Origin: Symbiodinium natans
Taxonomy: Eukaryota > Sar > Dinophyceae > Suessiales > Symbiodiniaceae
Length of the DNA: 64,000 nucleotides
Direction: 5' to 3'
Assembly (NCBI GenBank): GCA_905221605.1
Contig: CAJNDS010000668.1
Location: 1,604,814-1,668,813, forward strand
The position numbers were made by a program, and so were the translations under genes. The notes beneath the pieces are model-generated. The model had not been told where the DNA came from, did no database searches, and saw only the letters and a list, made by a program, of their open reading frames with translations. Position 1 is the stretch's first letter. Every line of letters starts with the position of its first letter. Below are positions 41,749 to 54,026 of the stretch, in pieces.

Positions 41749-42476
41749 GTGATTCAGCGAGCAGGCATCGACCCAACATATACTGTCCAGATGGTCGCTG
41801 CAATTCACATCAGCCTCGAAGAGGCCCAGCAGAATGCAATTTGTTTTTGCACATTTTTGCACGTACGCGCGCGCTTGCGCGCGGGCGCTTGCGCTTGCGA
41901 GAGTGTGGTTTCTGCAAGCCTGACGGGCGACAAGCCTATCTGTCGCCTCTTTTGTGCCACAGATCATGATGGATCTCATCAAGCTCAAGAAGCGCGGATG
42001 GATGGGAAAGGGCTTCGAGGCAATCTGGACGCACGTGCCCACTCCTGACAGATTGAGATGGTGACCCATGTTGTCTGCACTTATTTCGAGGTTCCTCACG
42101 ATGAAGACAGGAACCTCGTTAAGGTGGCCAGTGTGCTGCTGTGTAGTCATGAGTGATATTTAGTCATATGTCCGCGGGCTGCAGGAAATTCTGTCTGGAA
42201 TTGCAGTTCAAAGTGAATGGATGCTGAATGCACAGAAGCATGTGCTCCGCTCTTACTGGGAAGGGTGCATCTTGCTTCGTCTTCCATGCCTTGTGTCGCA
42301 GTTTGCACGGTGCTCTGAACAACCCCTCCAGCTTAAAAGTCTCAGCAAAGACATTCTGGTCGGCCGTCGAGCATGGGAATGCAAAGGAATTTTCGGGCAG
42401 CTTCGGCGAATGGACCCCAAAAGAAGTATTTCAAATGTGGCCTGCATGCGCTCTCCGGGGACTAGGGAAGCAATGA
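41749..42476 (+). CDS. Candidate exons of unidentified gene
   Basis: Exon at 41749-41835 (AG|G acceptor, GC donor, 29 codons, phase 0) contains VQMVAAIHISLEEAQQN. A frame at about 41921-42064 contains MMDLIKLKKRGWMGKGFEAI and ends at TGA; its acceptor is unclear. An AG|G exon at 42264-42476 contains AKTFWSAVEHGNAKEFSGSF and EWTPKEVFQMWPACALRG. Composition is convincingly protein-like and all lie on the + strand. I could not join them in phase or name a family. Confidence 0.35.
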
Positions 42477-42844
42477 GGGTGTGTTCCAGTCACGTCGGTC
42501 GCCCAAATGCGAGAGGCTCGAGGCCTGAGTGGGTTGAAGACCAAAGCAACTGCAGAGAAGGCAGCGGAGTTGCAGCGCCCGAGGTCATGGCTACACCAGC
42601 AGATCGGCACCGAAGGGGCTGATGGGGCTGGATACGAGTGGAAAGCTACTGGGCCAGTCGGGGCTCCCAGATGCAGACTCCAAACTGTATGTTTGAAAGC
42701 TGCCAAACCAAGTCGCGGCGGATGGACCAAGTGTTGTTGCATTGGACGGTACTTTCGAATCACCCTTCATTAGCCGAATCATGACGACGTTCTTGAGCAC
42801 ATGAACGCAGCTCGCACCGTATCATGTCCGCTTGAAGTTGGAAC

Positions 42845-43150
42845 ATGTTGACACGCAGCCTTTTCATGTCTGTGCCCAGCTTCCCGGGCACGTCATCCTT
42901 TTGTGCTAAGGCTGCGAGGGCTTGCAAGTGGCTGGTGCTGATGGGGTTATTTTGTTGGTGTTATCTCTCAGCGTGTTTCTTCTTGACAAGCACCTCTTAT
43001 GACGATGAGGAGGCGAGGGGAAAGCTGAACAGCCGCAGACTCCTGCAGAGCAGCAGCTTGTACGTACTCATCACGAAAGCTCCCCTTGAGGGAGAGTCGT
43101 TCAAAACCCCGCAAGGGCTGGGGCGAAGCCTTGGGGGTCTGGGGGGGTAG
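42845..43150 (+). CDS. Membrane-anchor exon or small protein
   Basis: The ATG frame of 101 residues begins MLTRSLFMSVPSFPGTSSFC. It has one hydrophobic segment, WLVLMGLFCWCYLSACFFL (about residues 29-47), followed by an acidic YDDEEARGK stretch. The layout fits a type II membrane anchor or an uncleaved signal. An ATG start and the same strand as neighbours support coding. The end of the frame is low complexity and may be intronic. Confidence 0.35.
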   Translation: MLTRSLFMSVPSFPGTSSFCAKAARACKWLVLMGLFCWCYLSACFFLTSTSYDDEEARGKLNSRRLLQSSSLYVLITKAPLEGESFKTPQGLGRSLGGLGG

Positions 43151-43545
43151 AGGGCCAAATTCTGGCTGTTCCGGCTGGGCGTCCTCCTCCTAAATTCGGT
43201 CCGAGGCGACTGCCCCCCATGGCCTGCGCGGACCTTTTTTCGAGTTTTCATGTGGGTTTGTTTTGTGGCCTCTTCGACGAGTAGTGCTCTTACGGCCCCA
43301 GCTCAACGGGACCGGCCTGATGCTCCTGATGCTGGTGGGGCCCCGTCATGCCCTTCTTGGCAGCCCTATGATGCTGATGATGCTGGCGGCTGGTGTGAAG
43401 GGTCATATGCTATTCATGACTTCTTGTGTGCATTGATGCTCCGAGGGTCCCCGTCCCTCAGAGCTGTAGGAATATCATGCTGTTCCTGCATTCCCTCCTA
43501 CACTGTCTCCTCACAGACAGAGCTTTCGTCTCTGCCCGTGGCTCC

Positions 43546-43980
43546 CAAGTGGCAGAGACCGCAGAGCAGGCGAAAGCGCAGGATGAAAAGGACATGCTCC
43601 TCAGGCGTGTCAGGAATGCCATCACTACGATGTTGAACGGTCGAGGAGATGCAGGGGCAGCAACTTGGAGGCTTGCAACAAGATGCGGTTGACAAGCTAA
43701 CGGCTTATGGCAGAGACTGGTTGACCACGCAGCTGGAGTTCAAGAAGCCTACGGCAGATCATCAGGCTGTACTTCAAGAGCACCCAGTTTAACCATGAAG
43801 GAGTTGGTTGCCAAGTTGCGGTCTGGAGCTGCTGATATGGATGTGACATCCTTCCGAACGGATGTTTCACGTCAGGCCACGTCAGTCATTCAGCTAGTAG
43901 AGTCCGCTGGTGTGTCCACATGCACAGCGCAGTGTCAGTATCACGACTGGTCGTACTGGCTTCAAAGGCTGTTTGACTAA
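43546..43980 (+). CDS. Helical exons of unidentified gene
   Basis: Three coding-like pieces: about 43546-43672, with AETAEQAKAQDEKDMLLRRV and RNAITTMLNGRGDAG; AG|GC at 43672 to about 43773, with LTAYGRDWLTTQLEFKKPTA; and 43795-43980, with MKELVAKLRSGAADMDVTSF. They are charged and helical. Together with the membrane-anchor exon at 42.85 kb they might form one membrane-anchored coiled-coil protein, but the phases were not proved. Confidence 0.3.
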
Positions 43981-45402
43981 GCAAAATTTGACCATCACTG
44001 ATTCAGCGGGCTTTGAGCCATCATTTGGTGGGTTGTCTGCTGCAAGATATTGCAAGCAGTTGCAAGCATGTGATCAGAGTCGTACAGGGCTTATCGGGCC
44101 GATAGGATCGTAAACATGTCCCATTGACCTGACCTAAGCCCAGGTAGAGGTGCCAGTTCCCCGGAGTCGGCAAGGCGGAAAGATTTGGCAACCTTTTGGC
44201 TGCCTTTGGCTTTTGGGGCCTTTGCTGATTTTGCTATGACTCTATGACTTTGCTCAGGCAATGACTGACAAAGGTTCTCATGCGACGGTGGGCAGCCTAA
44301 GGTTGCCTCAGGGCGGGTGCGTGGGGATGGATTTAGTTTGTTCTCCATCTCCTGCAGGGGGGCTCACATGGAACTTGAGCATGTCCAACATCGTTGGCTT
44401 GGCTCTAATTGGTCTATTCTTGAGCCGAGGCTTCGTGAGCACGCTTGTGATGTGGTGCAGGAAGGCATCTACCTAGGGTATGCATCCGTTGTATGAGCGT
44501 AGGAAGGACGTAAGTTACGCTACAGATGCACTCTGCCTTCCCTGGATTGTCAGTCCGGGTGTCAAACAGCAAATTTGATTTCACCACTTCTGTGTCACTT
44601 GCCAGTGGCCATCCAAAGGAGGCTTCAGGAGGCATTGATGGAGCCTATGCGCCTACGGTGTCTAGCATCTGCGTCGAAAACTATGCTCTGCACATCCGCA
44701 TACGGAATGGAGCATGGCACGCTGGGCATCAAGAATGACTCTAGCAGTCTAGCTGCTCCCTGTCAGTGCGACCATCGCCGCGTCTCGAGTCAAAACCTTT
44801 AGTCCATCCTTTGTTCAGCCGAAGCGATCTGCAGTTGCAGCTGGTGGTTCGTTCTTTGCACCGCGACACATCAGGAGGATGCCACGATCTGCAAACGCAA
44901 GCCACGAATCATCTTGCACACGCTCATTCCTAGCATTAGTCAAGAGTGTATCCGCGGAGTGCCTTGGGATGGTTCTGCTGCTCTTGCGATCTTCGCGCCC
45001 CTCAGTGCGACCGGCGCGTTCGCATGCTGGCAGTGACGCAGTCGCTCATGGTGGAGGTGGACCTCGCCTCACAGGCCTCACAGGCCTCACGGGCCTCACA
45101 GGCCTCACAGGCCTCACAGGCCAGAGCCCGCAGGGCGACCTGCAGGGCTTCCTTTCGGCTCCGAGGGCTCCACGGCCACGGGCTGGCGACACGTTGATGC
45201 GAAGCTCAAATGACACGAAGCCCTCGAAGCCCTCGACAAAGTCTACGAAACTCTTTGTACGTGGACTTGTGGCCGCTCGACTGCATCAATTTGTAGTAGT
45301 GAATGGGCCATAGAAACTGCAGAGTTCAAAGAGCTTTCAACATCCCATCAGGCCAGCAATGCCAGCACGGCACATAGGGCTGTGTGGAGACACAGGTAGC
45401 GG
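43981..45402. other. No assignable gene; 9 bp minisatellite
   Basis: The + strand at 45066-45123 has about six copies of GGCCTCACA, which makes a Leu-Thr-Gly repeat in one frame. Nothing else here is recognisable. Confidence 0.45.
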
Positions 45403-46915
45403 ATGTTTCAGGTGACCATGATGGCGCTGGCGGTCGTCGGTGCCTTGACGAAGTGCTTGGATCTTCCTGTGATCTTCGGAGTGATTGCGTTCGGCTTGCA
45501 GTGGGGCTTCTTCCTCCTGCAGGGTTGGCCACAACGTTGCTTGGTTCTGCACTTTCTGCTTCGCCGGCACATGTGCGAGAGCTGGTTCGGTGGATTGCTT
45601 CACCTGTTGTGATTCTTTGCCATAGATTGCCAAGCCAGGTTCTGAGGTGCTGTATGACGCCTCAGGCCACGAAATTTGTGCGTTGACAAGTATTGGAAGC
45701 CAAGTTGAATGTTCGATGTCTAAGATCCCCAGGCTCCCTCACTCATCTTTCGATTGTTCTGGCTGCCCTTCTTCATGATCCCCTTCGAAGTCCACGTCAG
45801 ATCTTTCTAAGCATCTTTGCGGTAGTCTGGTGCACACGCTTGGGAACTTTTTTGTTCAATCGCATCTCGCAAGACTCGAAGGCAGGGTGGGAACACATGC
45901 GCTCAGCACATTGCAGCCGTCCCGTTATGTACTAGTCAGTGCCATGTTCAGCGCAATGCAGGACTCCAGATTCACCGAGCTGAAGCAGAATTTCTGGTCG
46001 TTCTCCGTTGCCTGGAATTTGCAGGGTTTGTGGGTCTTCCTCCTTGAACTTCCAGCTGCATGCTGGCATTTCTCATGTCTTCTCGTGCGCAGGTTTTGCA
46101 CAGCAGCTGTCAGTGTGGAAGTCCTTAATTGTGCCTGAGATCGTGGTGCTCAAGGTCATGATGGTCAACACATCGCCACAACCACCAACTGGCCTTTGGG
46201 ACGTGGTGGGTTGGTGCTTATGGTGCACTGGGTTTCTGGTGGAAGCAGTGGTAGCCTTAAGTGGCCTTAAGGTTCATGAAGGAACTTTCTACTCGTCTGA
46301 GCTTGGTGCCTTGTGTGCCTGGAGCAGCTAAGGTCGCTGATGGTCAAAAGTTCGCATTCCGAGGAAATCCCTCCAATCGGGGTCGCTTCATTACTACAGG
46401 TCTCTGGAGATATTCACGCCATCCGAACTACTTCGGCGAAATTCTGATGTGCACCTCCTGCATGCTGTCCATGCTGTCTTTCTCACCTGGATTTCAAGAT
46501 GCATTCTACTGCAAGTAGGGTACATCGTTATTGTCTGACTTAAGGTGGGTTGGATTGTGCACATCCTTCACTTCGTGCGTTACTTCGGCAGCCCAGCTAC
46601 TAGCTTGGATCTCGCCAGCCTTCAATGCCATTCTCCTTGTTTATGTGAGAAGCTCAGAGACCCCTTCAAGTGCCGTCGACACGTCGGCTGCTTGTTTGCA
46701 ACATCTTGCAAATATTTGAGGTCTCGGGTGTTCCTCTCCTGGAAAAAGCTGGCGCAAGCAAGTGGGGCCAGGAGCCAGAGTACCAACACTACATGGAGGA
46801 CCCTGTCTGGTCATTCATGAGATTCATGAGATTCATGAGATTTCGTGAGATACATAGCTCCGAATTCATAAAAGCAACTTGCGCTCTGCAGAGCTCACCT
46901 CCTGAGCTTTCTTAG
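45403..46915 (+). CDS. DUF1295 (steroid 5-alpha-reductase-like) membrane protein, seven exons
   Basis: Exons 45403-45523, 45733-45881, 45962-46054, 46155-46247, 46333-46448, 46545-46644 and 46721-46915 join in frame to 288 residues, close to the roughly 290-300 of eukaryotic DUF1295 proteins. Family signatures in order: GSLTHLSIVLAALL; FAVVWCTRLGTFLFNRISQD; NLQGLWVFLLELP; GLWDVVGWCLWCTGFLVEA; NRGRFITTGLWRYSRHPNYF followed by GEI, the most conserved block; and SGVPLLEKAG. Multiple hydrophobic segments predict a polytopic membrane protein, probably ER. The family is related to steroid 5-alpha-reductase and isoprenylcysteine methyltransferase folds; its substrate is unknown. All acceptors are AG|G. 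The donors at 45882 and 46055 are GC and the others GT. The exon 1 end is least certain, because about 12 residues expected before GSLTH are missing. The last 30 residues are repetitive, so the true 3' end may differ. Confidence 0.8.
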
Positions 46916-47535
46916 ACGTGGATGTAGCCTTGATTAAGCTTGTGCATTGCGTCATGTCATGCAGCGGTTGACAATGCGGTGCACTTGCCGGAGGTTCTTA
47001 GCCATTCTTACCTTGCTTCTCGCTCGCTTCTAGCTCGCTTCCCGCTTGCTTCCCGCTTGCTTCCCGTTCTTCCAGGGTTGCATTGCAAAATCAGCAGTAT
47101 GCTGCAACCAGCAAACATCTGGAGATGTGCGATTACCTGCAGGGGGGTTCGCCGACAGTCCGCCTATATGCCAATCAAACCTCTCTCGACTTGCCGACAA
47201 TGCTTAGCGTCAGGCCAAGGTTTGCATATTGACAACTGGAATCTTAAACGGAAGATCTGCCACTTTAACGGCTTTAACGCTGCGCCGTGGCCATCAATTC
47301 CATTCTGCTTTCAAGCTTTGCAGTCTTTGCCTTCCGGCTTCGCCCCGACTTTCAGTTCTGCCAAGTCGAGGTATTGTCCAAGAGATGTGCACCCATGTGC
47401 ATCCTTTCTTCCTTTCTTCCCCTGCAGAACACTTCCTGTATCGTTCCATGGTTTCCAGCGCCAGAGTATTCTGACGGCAGTGGCGCGTAGTATGACGTGC
47501 CCAAAGAGGCACGATAGCTCAATGATGCTAGCGAC

Positions 47536-47724
47536 TTGCTGATTGTTATCGAGTTGCGACCAAAGAAGCGTCTGAACAATGTCGTGCTGAGTGCAATCAG
47601 ACAGCTGAATATGAATCTCTGGCTGCAGCTGTTTGCCAAGTTCAACTCAGCCAGACAGGAGGCGCAAGCGCAAGATCGCCAAAACTTCAATCGAACCAAG
47701 CGTTCGAGAGTTGTTCCACTTTGA
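47536..47724 (+). CDS. Coding-like exon, unknown
   Basis: A frame of 62 codons contains LRPKKRLNNVVLSAIRQLNM and LWLQLFAKFNSARQEAQAQD, strongly helical and basic, ending at TGA. It lies 3' of the DUF1295 gene on the same strand. No family is recognised. An overlapping minus-strand frame is judged a shadow. Confidence 0.35.
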   Translation: MLIVIELRPKKRLNNVVLSAIRQLNMNLWLQLFAKFNSARQEAQAQDRQNFNRTKRSRVVPL

Positions 47725-49640
47725 GGTGATGTCGGTTCCAACATGTATCTATATATGGCAAGTCGCATAAGTAAGTGCAGGAGGCTCAGCAACTGTACTC
47801 TTTCGCAGGGAAGATAGGGAAGCAAATGTCAAACTCATAAAGACGGATTGATTTGACCCGTCTATTCTGACAAGGCACGGAGCCTCTGGATATTTTTGGA
47901 TGCCTCTTGCGCTTCCGAGTCTGCGCGCAGGCTGCCACATGACAAGATGATGGGCCCTGCTCTTGATCTAGGCTTGATCCGGCCCTCCAATCCCCAACAC
48001 TTCATGACTTCATGACTCACTTGTGAGCAGGAGTCAATGTTATCGTGTTCTTCACTCTGCTGATGATCGTTTGCGGCTGAGCATTCGTTTCTACAGGCAG
48101 TATGAATTCAGTGCTCTCCGTTGCAGTCTGACCTCCGTGTTCACTCCAAGAGAGATTATCGGGGTCGTTTGCCAGTGCCGTAGTCTTTCTGCCCACGGCT
48201 TGTTTGCTGTACGTTCTCGCGGTCTTCTCGCTGCTCGTTCTTCTGCGGTTCTGGGATCCAAGTCCGGTGCAGGCCTTTACGTTTCACATTCAGGGTTTAG
48301 TTTCATGTCAGTTCAAGCTGTTACAATCTGTTACACCTTCAGAAACCTTTGGCCTTTAGAGCCACTTTCGCCCATGGACGAGCTCAGTTTACTTATCAGC
48401 GAAGAGATCTCGTACACAGCTTCGGCTTTGTCCTGGGGTTCGTTCGAGCGTGCCTCTAACCGCTTGCTGGCTGCCTCAGGCCATCTGCATCTTCAGCGTT
48501 CCTAGTGGCTGCCTTAGCGCTATGAGTTTCTTACATAGGTGCATTGCATCCTCATGCATCCAATGCATGTACATGTTAGTGGCTATCGTGGAATGCGTCC
48601 CTAGGCAAGCAGGCTTTGAAAGCCACCAGGAGATCTGCCCAGCACAAGAGGTGCAGTATTGAAGTGCAACGTTGCATTGCTGAAGTGCATGAAATGCATG
48701 AATTGAATTGGGGGATGTGTTCGCCCATACGCTGTGCTCGAAGCCCAGAGGCTGGCATCGGACTTGGGGTACTCGACTCAAGACGGCCAATCAACCCAGG
48801 CGCAGGACTCGTAAATTTAATGCTAGAATGGCTAGAAGGCTGCTAAGCGTTGTCAGTCATCCTTTCGGCAGGACTCGCCACTAGAGAAGGGGCAGCCCAG
48901 CTGCAGAAGATCTGATCTTTGTCTCACTACCTCACCCCCGAAGTCTAAAGGCGGCACTGGCTGAGGCAGCGTTGCTTCGGCACTGTGCAGCGCTACTCCG
49001 AGCGAAATGGCAAGTGCCTCTGAGAGATTCTGTCCTGACTGTGACTGGCATGTGCATGAGCCCGAGGCATTGGCTTCATCGCATGTGCTGAGTGCAGGGT
49101 CTGTAGCTAAGCCTTGACGCTCTGGTAGCAGACCTTGTAGAGATGTCGTGCCAGGTTCGTGCTCGTGCCATCTCGTGCCCTAAGGCTGTTTATGGTCGCG
49201 ATGTGCAGTTGTTTCAAGAAGATTGGGAGGACTGCTTCATGATTGCGCGTGAGTGCGTGAGTGCGTTCGTGCGTTTGTGCATTCGTGCGTGGGTGCGTGC
49301 GTGCGTGGGTGACGGGGTATAAAGCAGGGGGATGGCCCATCTGACAAGAGGTTCTCCAAAATGTGCAAATCACTGAGGACGCTCCGTGACGTACCCGCTC
49401 AACATTTCTGCAGCAGATGCCGTGATTGTAACCTTCTAGCAAGCCCTTCGGGCCCTTCGGGGGTTTCCAAAAGTAAGTGTGTGGGTGTGTGTGTGCACGT
49501 GGGAAACAGGATACCGAGGATCTAGGTTTTTGTGCCACCAGGCACAGGACACTGCGTGCTGCATTCCTTGTGCAGATCAGCATGTTGTTTGGCCGGTTCG
49601 AGCATACACGCGCGAGCATCTACGAGACTGATGGCATTCA
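47725..49640. other. No assignable gene; GTGC-type short repeats
   Basis: A GTGC/GCGTGAGT-type tandem array lies at about 49246-49312. Several short frames, none recognisable. Confidence 0.4.
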
Positions 49641-49654
49641 TGAAAACAAAAAGT

Positions 49655-49679
49655 AAGAGAGAGAGAGAGAGAGAGAGAG
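49655..49679. repeat. GA microsatellite
   Basis: About 12 GA units, immediately 5' of the T-poor coding-like region. Confidence 0.95.
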
Positions 49680-49941
49680 CCATACAGGCTCCGACGCGAA
49701 CCAACCCCCGCAAGCAACAAACACCCACCACAACCCGACACCCTCAAATCCAAACCAGCCACCGCACACCGCACCACACGAAGACCAACAGCAACCAGCA
49801 GCCCCAACAGCGACCACGGGAGCAGCCACCGCAACCACTGCCAACACCCAAGGATCGTGGCAACGACCACACCCCCACCAGCAAGGGGAACACCAGCAAG
49901 AGCAACCACAGCAAACCACACCAAACACAGCACGGCCAGCG

Positions 49942-51850
49942 GTGCCCACTGCAGCAGCCAACTCCGACCAGCAGCAGCAGAACAACACATGGTGGTGGGA
50001 CAACTGGCAAGCATGGTGGAGAGAACGACGAGACTACGAAGAACAACAAACCACCACCACCACGACCACTGCCACGACTACCAACACAACCACCACCGGT
50101 GCAACTACCACCAACACCGCCAATAACACCACCAACACGGCCACCACCACCGCGGATGCCACCAACACAACAGCCACACACGACACTGACTCCCCCGCCC
50201 TGGTACAACGCACGAGCAAAACCCTCAACAGAGGGACCCAGAAGCCCACACCACACAGTACCAAGCCACCGAGCCACAAACCAAAGCCAACAACCAGAAA
50301 AAGACGGGTGCAGAGGAAAGGCAAGCACACGCCACCAGACCAACCCTCACAAACAAGCTCCCCGCCGCTGGACATAAGAAGCATGACACCAAGCCAACAA
50401 GCACTACACCACATCGACCAAGCACTGGCAGAGGTCAACCCAAGCAACGGCACGGATGTGGCAGCTCACCTGCACGAATGCAGAATTATCCTGCAAGCAG
50501 CCGGGGGGGACCTTGCGAGTCGCACCAACGCACCGACAAAACAGAGCGCCACCACGCCAACCCAACAACCACGGCCCACACAAGCCCACACCGGACATCC
50601 ACCACAGAAACCGGGAACACGGACACCACACCAGCACCACACAACCAGAGCCATAGAACTTGACGAAGCAGCCAGACAGCTCCAACACATCTTGGAGGGA
50701 GACCAACCCACAGACCACTGGCAGCTCACACACACCCTAGCCACAGCAGCAGAGCTCATCCGCAGGGGCATCCACCGGATGGAACAAGTCGCCAGAGTGG
50801 ACGATTGGATTGGCAAACATGGGGGGGGGAGAGGTGGCAGCACAAGTGGGGCTGGAACTCACAGAAGCGCTCCTGCAGCAGCTCAACAAAGTCCCTGGGG
50901 GGGGCCCTGACTCACACCCCAGGCAAGAACAACAAAGGCTGCAAACGCAAGTCAGGGAAATACTCACCCACACACAACAAGCACGAGACGCACACCAAGC
51001 CGTCATCGAAGCACCCCAGTGGTCCCAGCCACCAACCCAACCCCACGCAAACCCCCAGGGTGATCCCACACCACCACACGCACCCGCCACCCACGCAACA
51101 CCAACACATCAACAAGCCACCCACCCAGCAGATGTCCTGGAACTTAGCAGAGGAGGGGTGGAAGACAACACGAACAGACCACAACAACCACCACCACCAA
51201 CCCACGATGAACACATCGTCCAAGCACGCCAGATACTTGCACAGCTGGTCCCATTCCTGATCCAGCAAGAGGCGGTCATGGCCACCCAAGCCATGCAAGC
51301 ACTCGACGAATGGCTAACCAACAGATGCGGGGAGCCCATCTACCTCATTGACACGCAAACAGGGGAGCCACCCCGGACGAAATACCCACACCGGACACCC
51401 TCCCCTGGCACCCCCCACCACATAAACCACACACCAACACCACCGACGATGCACAACACCCACCGCACCCACCGTCACACCACCACCACACCAGTCCTGG
51501 AGGGCACGGGCAAGGCGAGCCTACAGAGGAGCTCTCCTCGCCGAGAAGTGAAACGTCAGAAGAGGGGAGAACGAGAGCATATGGGGGACTACAACGCCGC
51601 GATTCCCCTCTACAAGATCACGACTCGAGAAGAAGAAGAACACATGAAGGGGCGAGCAGCGATTAGAGTAACACAACAACGCCGGCCAGAAAGGGGGCAC
51701 CGAGTGGGGGACCTCAAGTGTGATAAGAGTTGGATAGCACCTTTGTCTTGCCCTCTACTCCTGGTTTACAACGAGGAAAGCCACAACCCCTGGCCAGGCA
51801 AAGTAGATGAGCGGGGCAAACAACTGAAGCAACCCTGCTACGTACAGTAG
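49942..51850 (+). pseudogene. T-poor Pro/Thr/Gln/His-rich gag-like frame with a G9 slip
   Basis: Two overlapping frames make one protein-like reading of about 630 residues. The first (49942-50910) has a Thr-rich low-complexity stretch, then helical blocks such as ALHHIDQALAEVNPSNGTDV and IELDEAARQLQHILEGDQPT. At a run of nine G (50821-50829) the coding signal passes to the next frame (50810-51850), which continues with LELTEALLQQLNKVP, RLQTQVREILTHTQQARDAH and VMATQAMQALDEWLTNRCGE, then a basic end. The + strand is very poor in T over 2 kb. Repeated helical blocks in proline-rich sequence resemble retroelement ORF1/gag proteins, but there is no zinc knuckle or other motif to prove it. The start is not defined. 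Confidence 0.45.
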
Positions 51851-52079
51851 ACGACACAGGAAGTACAGAGTGGGAAACCTCAACAGTTTGGGGGCTTCGG
51901 GGGGATGGGGCTTGAAGGTTGCAGGTCCTTTGGAGTTCGTACACCGGTGGGCATGAGGGGCACCACATTCCTGTGATACTTTATCGGGCCGCGAAAACCG
52001 CGGACCTTCCGATCAGACGGACCCTCGGACATCGCGCGCCCCTCGGGGCGGCCTTCCCTTCGGGGGGGGCTATGCGTGC

Positions 52080-52353
<274 letters not shown>

Positions 52354-52880
52354 AGCACAGGCGTAGACGAGCCCATGCGGGGGTTGACTGAAGACGGGGG
52401 GCACTAGCAGTAGGAGTTTCCATTATAAGGGGGGACCCAGTCTACCCTCGCACGGGGCCATAGCACAGCAAAGTAGAGAGAGTAAGCCGTTGTGGGGGCT
52501 GGGAAATTTCAAGTTCCACTTCCAGGTTAGGGCTTCGAGTTGATTTGGGGCTGCTTTGGGGAGTTTAGGGGGCCAGCCTGTTTGAGACCACGGAAGGCTA
52601 ACTCGTTTCACTGCACTGAACTCCGGAGGCTACGAAACCGTGTAGGGGAATCTGGGGGTTTAATGTCGCAGAACTAGACTCCGAAAGGCCCCGGCAGTTC
52701 GCATGCTAGCTGATGCCCGTCGGGGAGAGAAACGGAAGGGAATGGCGCGAGGCTTAGGGGGGGGGGGAACTAAGGACCCTTAAGGACTGGGGCAACACAG
52801 ACATAGGCGCCAAGCCCGACCTTGTCTCCCCGAACTCAACCAACCAAGGACCCCCGAATACCGGGGCAGGCGCACAGCCA

Positions 52881-52902
52881 GGGGGTTCGCCCCCACGCCC
52901 CC

Positions 52903-52971
<69 letters not shown>
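52881..52971. repeat. Hairpin with (AAAG)n(GA)n tail, second copy
   Basis: GGGGG-TTCG-CCCCC (52881-52894) is followed by ACGCCCCCAAGAAAGAAAG and then GA repeats. It closely resembles the unit at 52241-52350, so both look like 3' ends of the same retroelement family. Confidence 0.8.
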
Positions 52972-52973
<2 letters not shown>

Positions 52974-53068
52974 GAGAGGAGGGAGAAGGAGAGTGAGGGA
53001 GTGAAGTTGGGGATTGGTGAGGAGGGGAGGTGGTGGAGGGGGGAGGGAGTGATGGGGGATGTGGGAAG

Positions 53069-53160
53069 GGAGGGAGGGAGGGAGGGTGGGTGTGTGTGTG
53101 TGTGTGTGTGTGTGTCTCTGTGTGTGTGTGTGTGTGTGTTTTTGTCTGTGTTTGTGTTTG
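53069..53160. repeat. GGGA and GT microsatellites
   Basis: A short GGGA run is followed by about 70 bp of mainly GT repeats. Confidence 0.95.
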
Positions 53161-53978
53161 TTTATGTGTGTGTGTGCGCACGTGCGTGCAGACCCAGCAT
53201 TGTTGAAAACTGTAAGAGTCTGTTTTGGACCAGCGCTCGTTGTTGAAACTTGTCTCACACTCGGGAGACGCATCAATTCTTCGATGTCCTGGCTCAGTAC
53301 CTCCAAGGAGTGATACTGCAGGCGCTTTAACGCGGAGATGAGGAATGCTTCAAGCGAACAAGTGAGAAAACATGATTTTGGACCATTGTCTCCGAGTTGT
53401 CTCCGGTGTACAAGGAAGGTATACGGAAGGTACAGGAAAACAAGTTGGATGACCTGCGAGTCAGCTTCGCATGGAACCTTCCTGGCCTCCCAGAGCTTCA
53501 CGTAAGTCACATACTGTGTCACGAGCCTTTCCGTTCCAGGGCCTCTCACGGGTAGGAATCGGGTTTGGGCTTGTAAGGTCTAGGGCTGGGGTTGTTCAAG
53601 GTCGTTGCTTGGTTTGAACCGTAGGGCCTCGATTTCTTAAGGTTGTCAAGATTCAGTCGTTGTCTAGATTGAGCTGTTTCGGGCTTGGTGGGTTGTTCAG
53701 GGGAGAGGCAGTTGACTGCCTTCAAGAAGGCTTTAATAAGGCCTGCAGGGGTTGCTGATGGTTGCTCGTTGCCACCGAGAAGACCTGGAGAGTGTGAGTG
53801 TATGAACGCGTGCGAAGGAATGTTTCAGACAGTATTTATCGTTTTGACGTGGGGCTGTGTCCGGAGCCTGCGCATGCTTGATCTTTTTGTGGATGCTTTG
53901 CACCAGAAAGGCTTTGGAGCTCAAAGTTGGAGCGGCGTGGACCTTATGGGGACAGCCGCGACAGCCTGGTGATCTTGC

Positions 53979-54026
53979 CCAAGCCGCCCCAAGCCGCCCC
54001 AAGCCGCCTAAAGCAGCCCAAAGCCT
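53979..54026. repeat. AAGCCGCCCC short tandem repeat
   Basis: About four imperfect copies of CCCAAGCCGC. Confidence 0.8.

Noticed and set aside
45060-45130. Leu-Thr-Gly repeat protein
   Set aside because: Encoded by a 9 bp minisatellite and not supported by neighbouring coding sequence.
47352-47825. 157-residue minus-strand frame
   Set aside because: Opposite a more protein-like + strand exon at 47536-47724.
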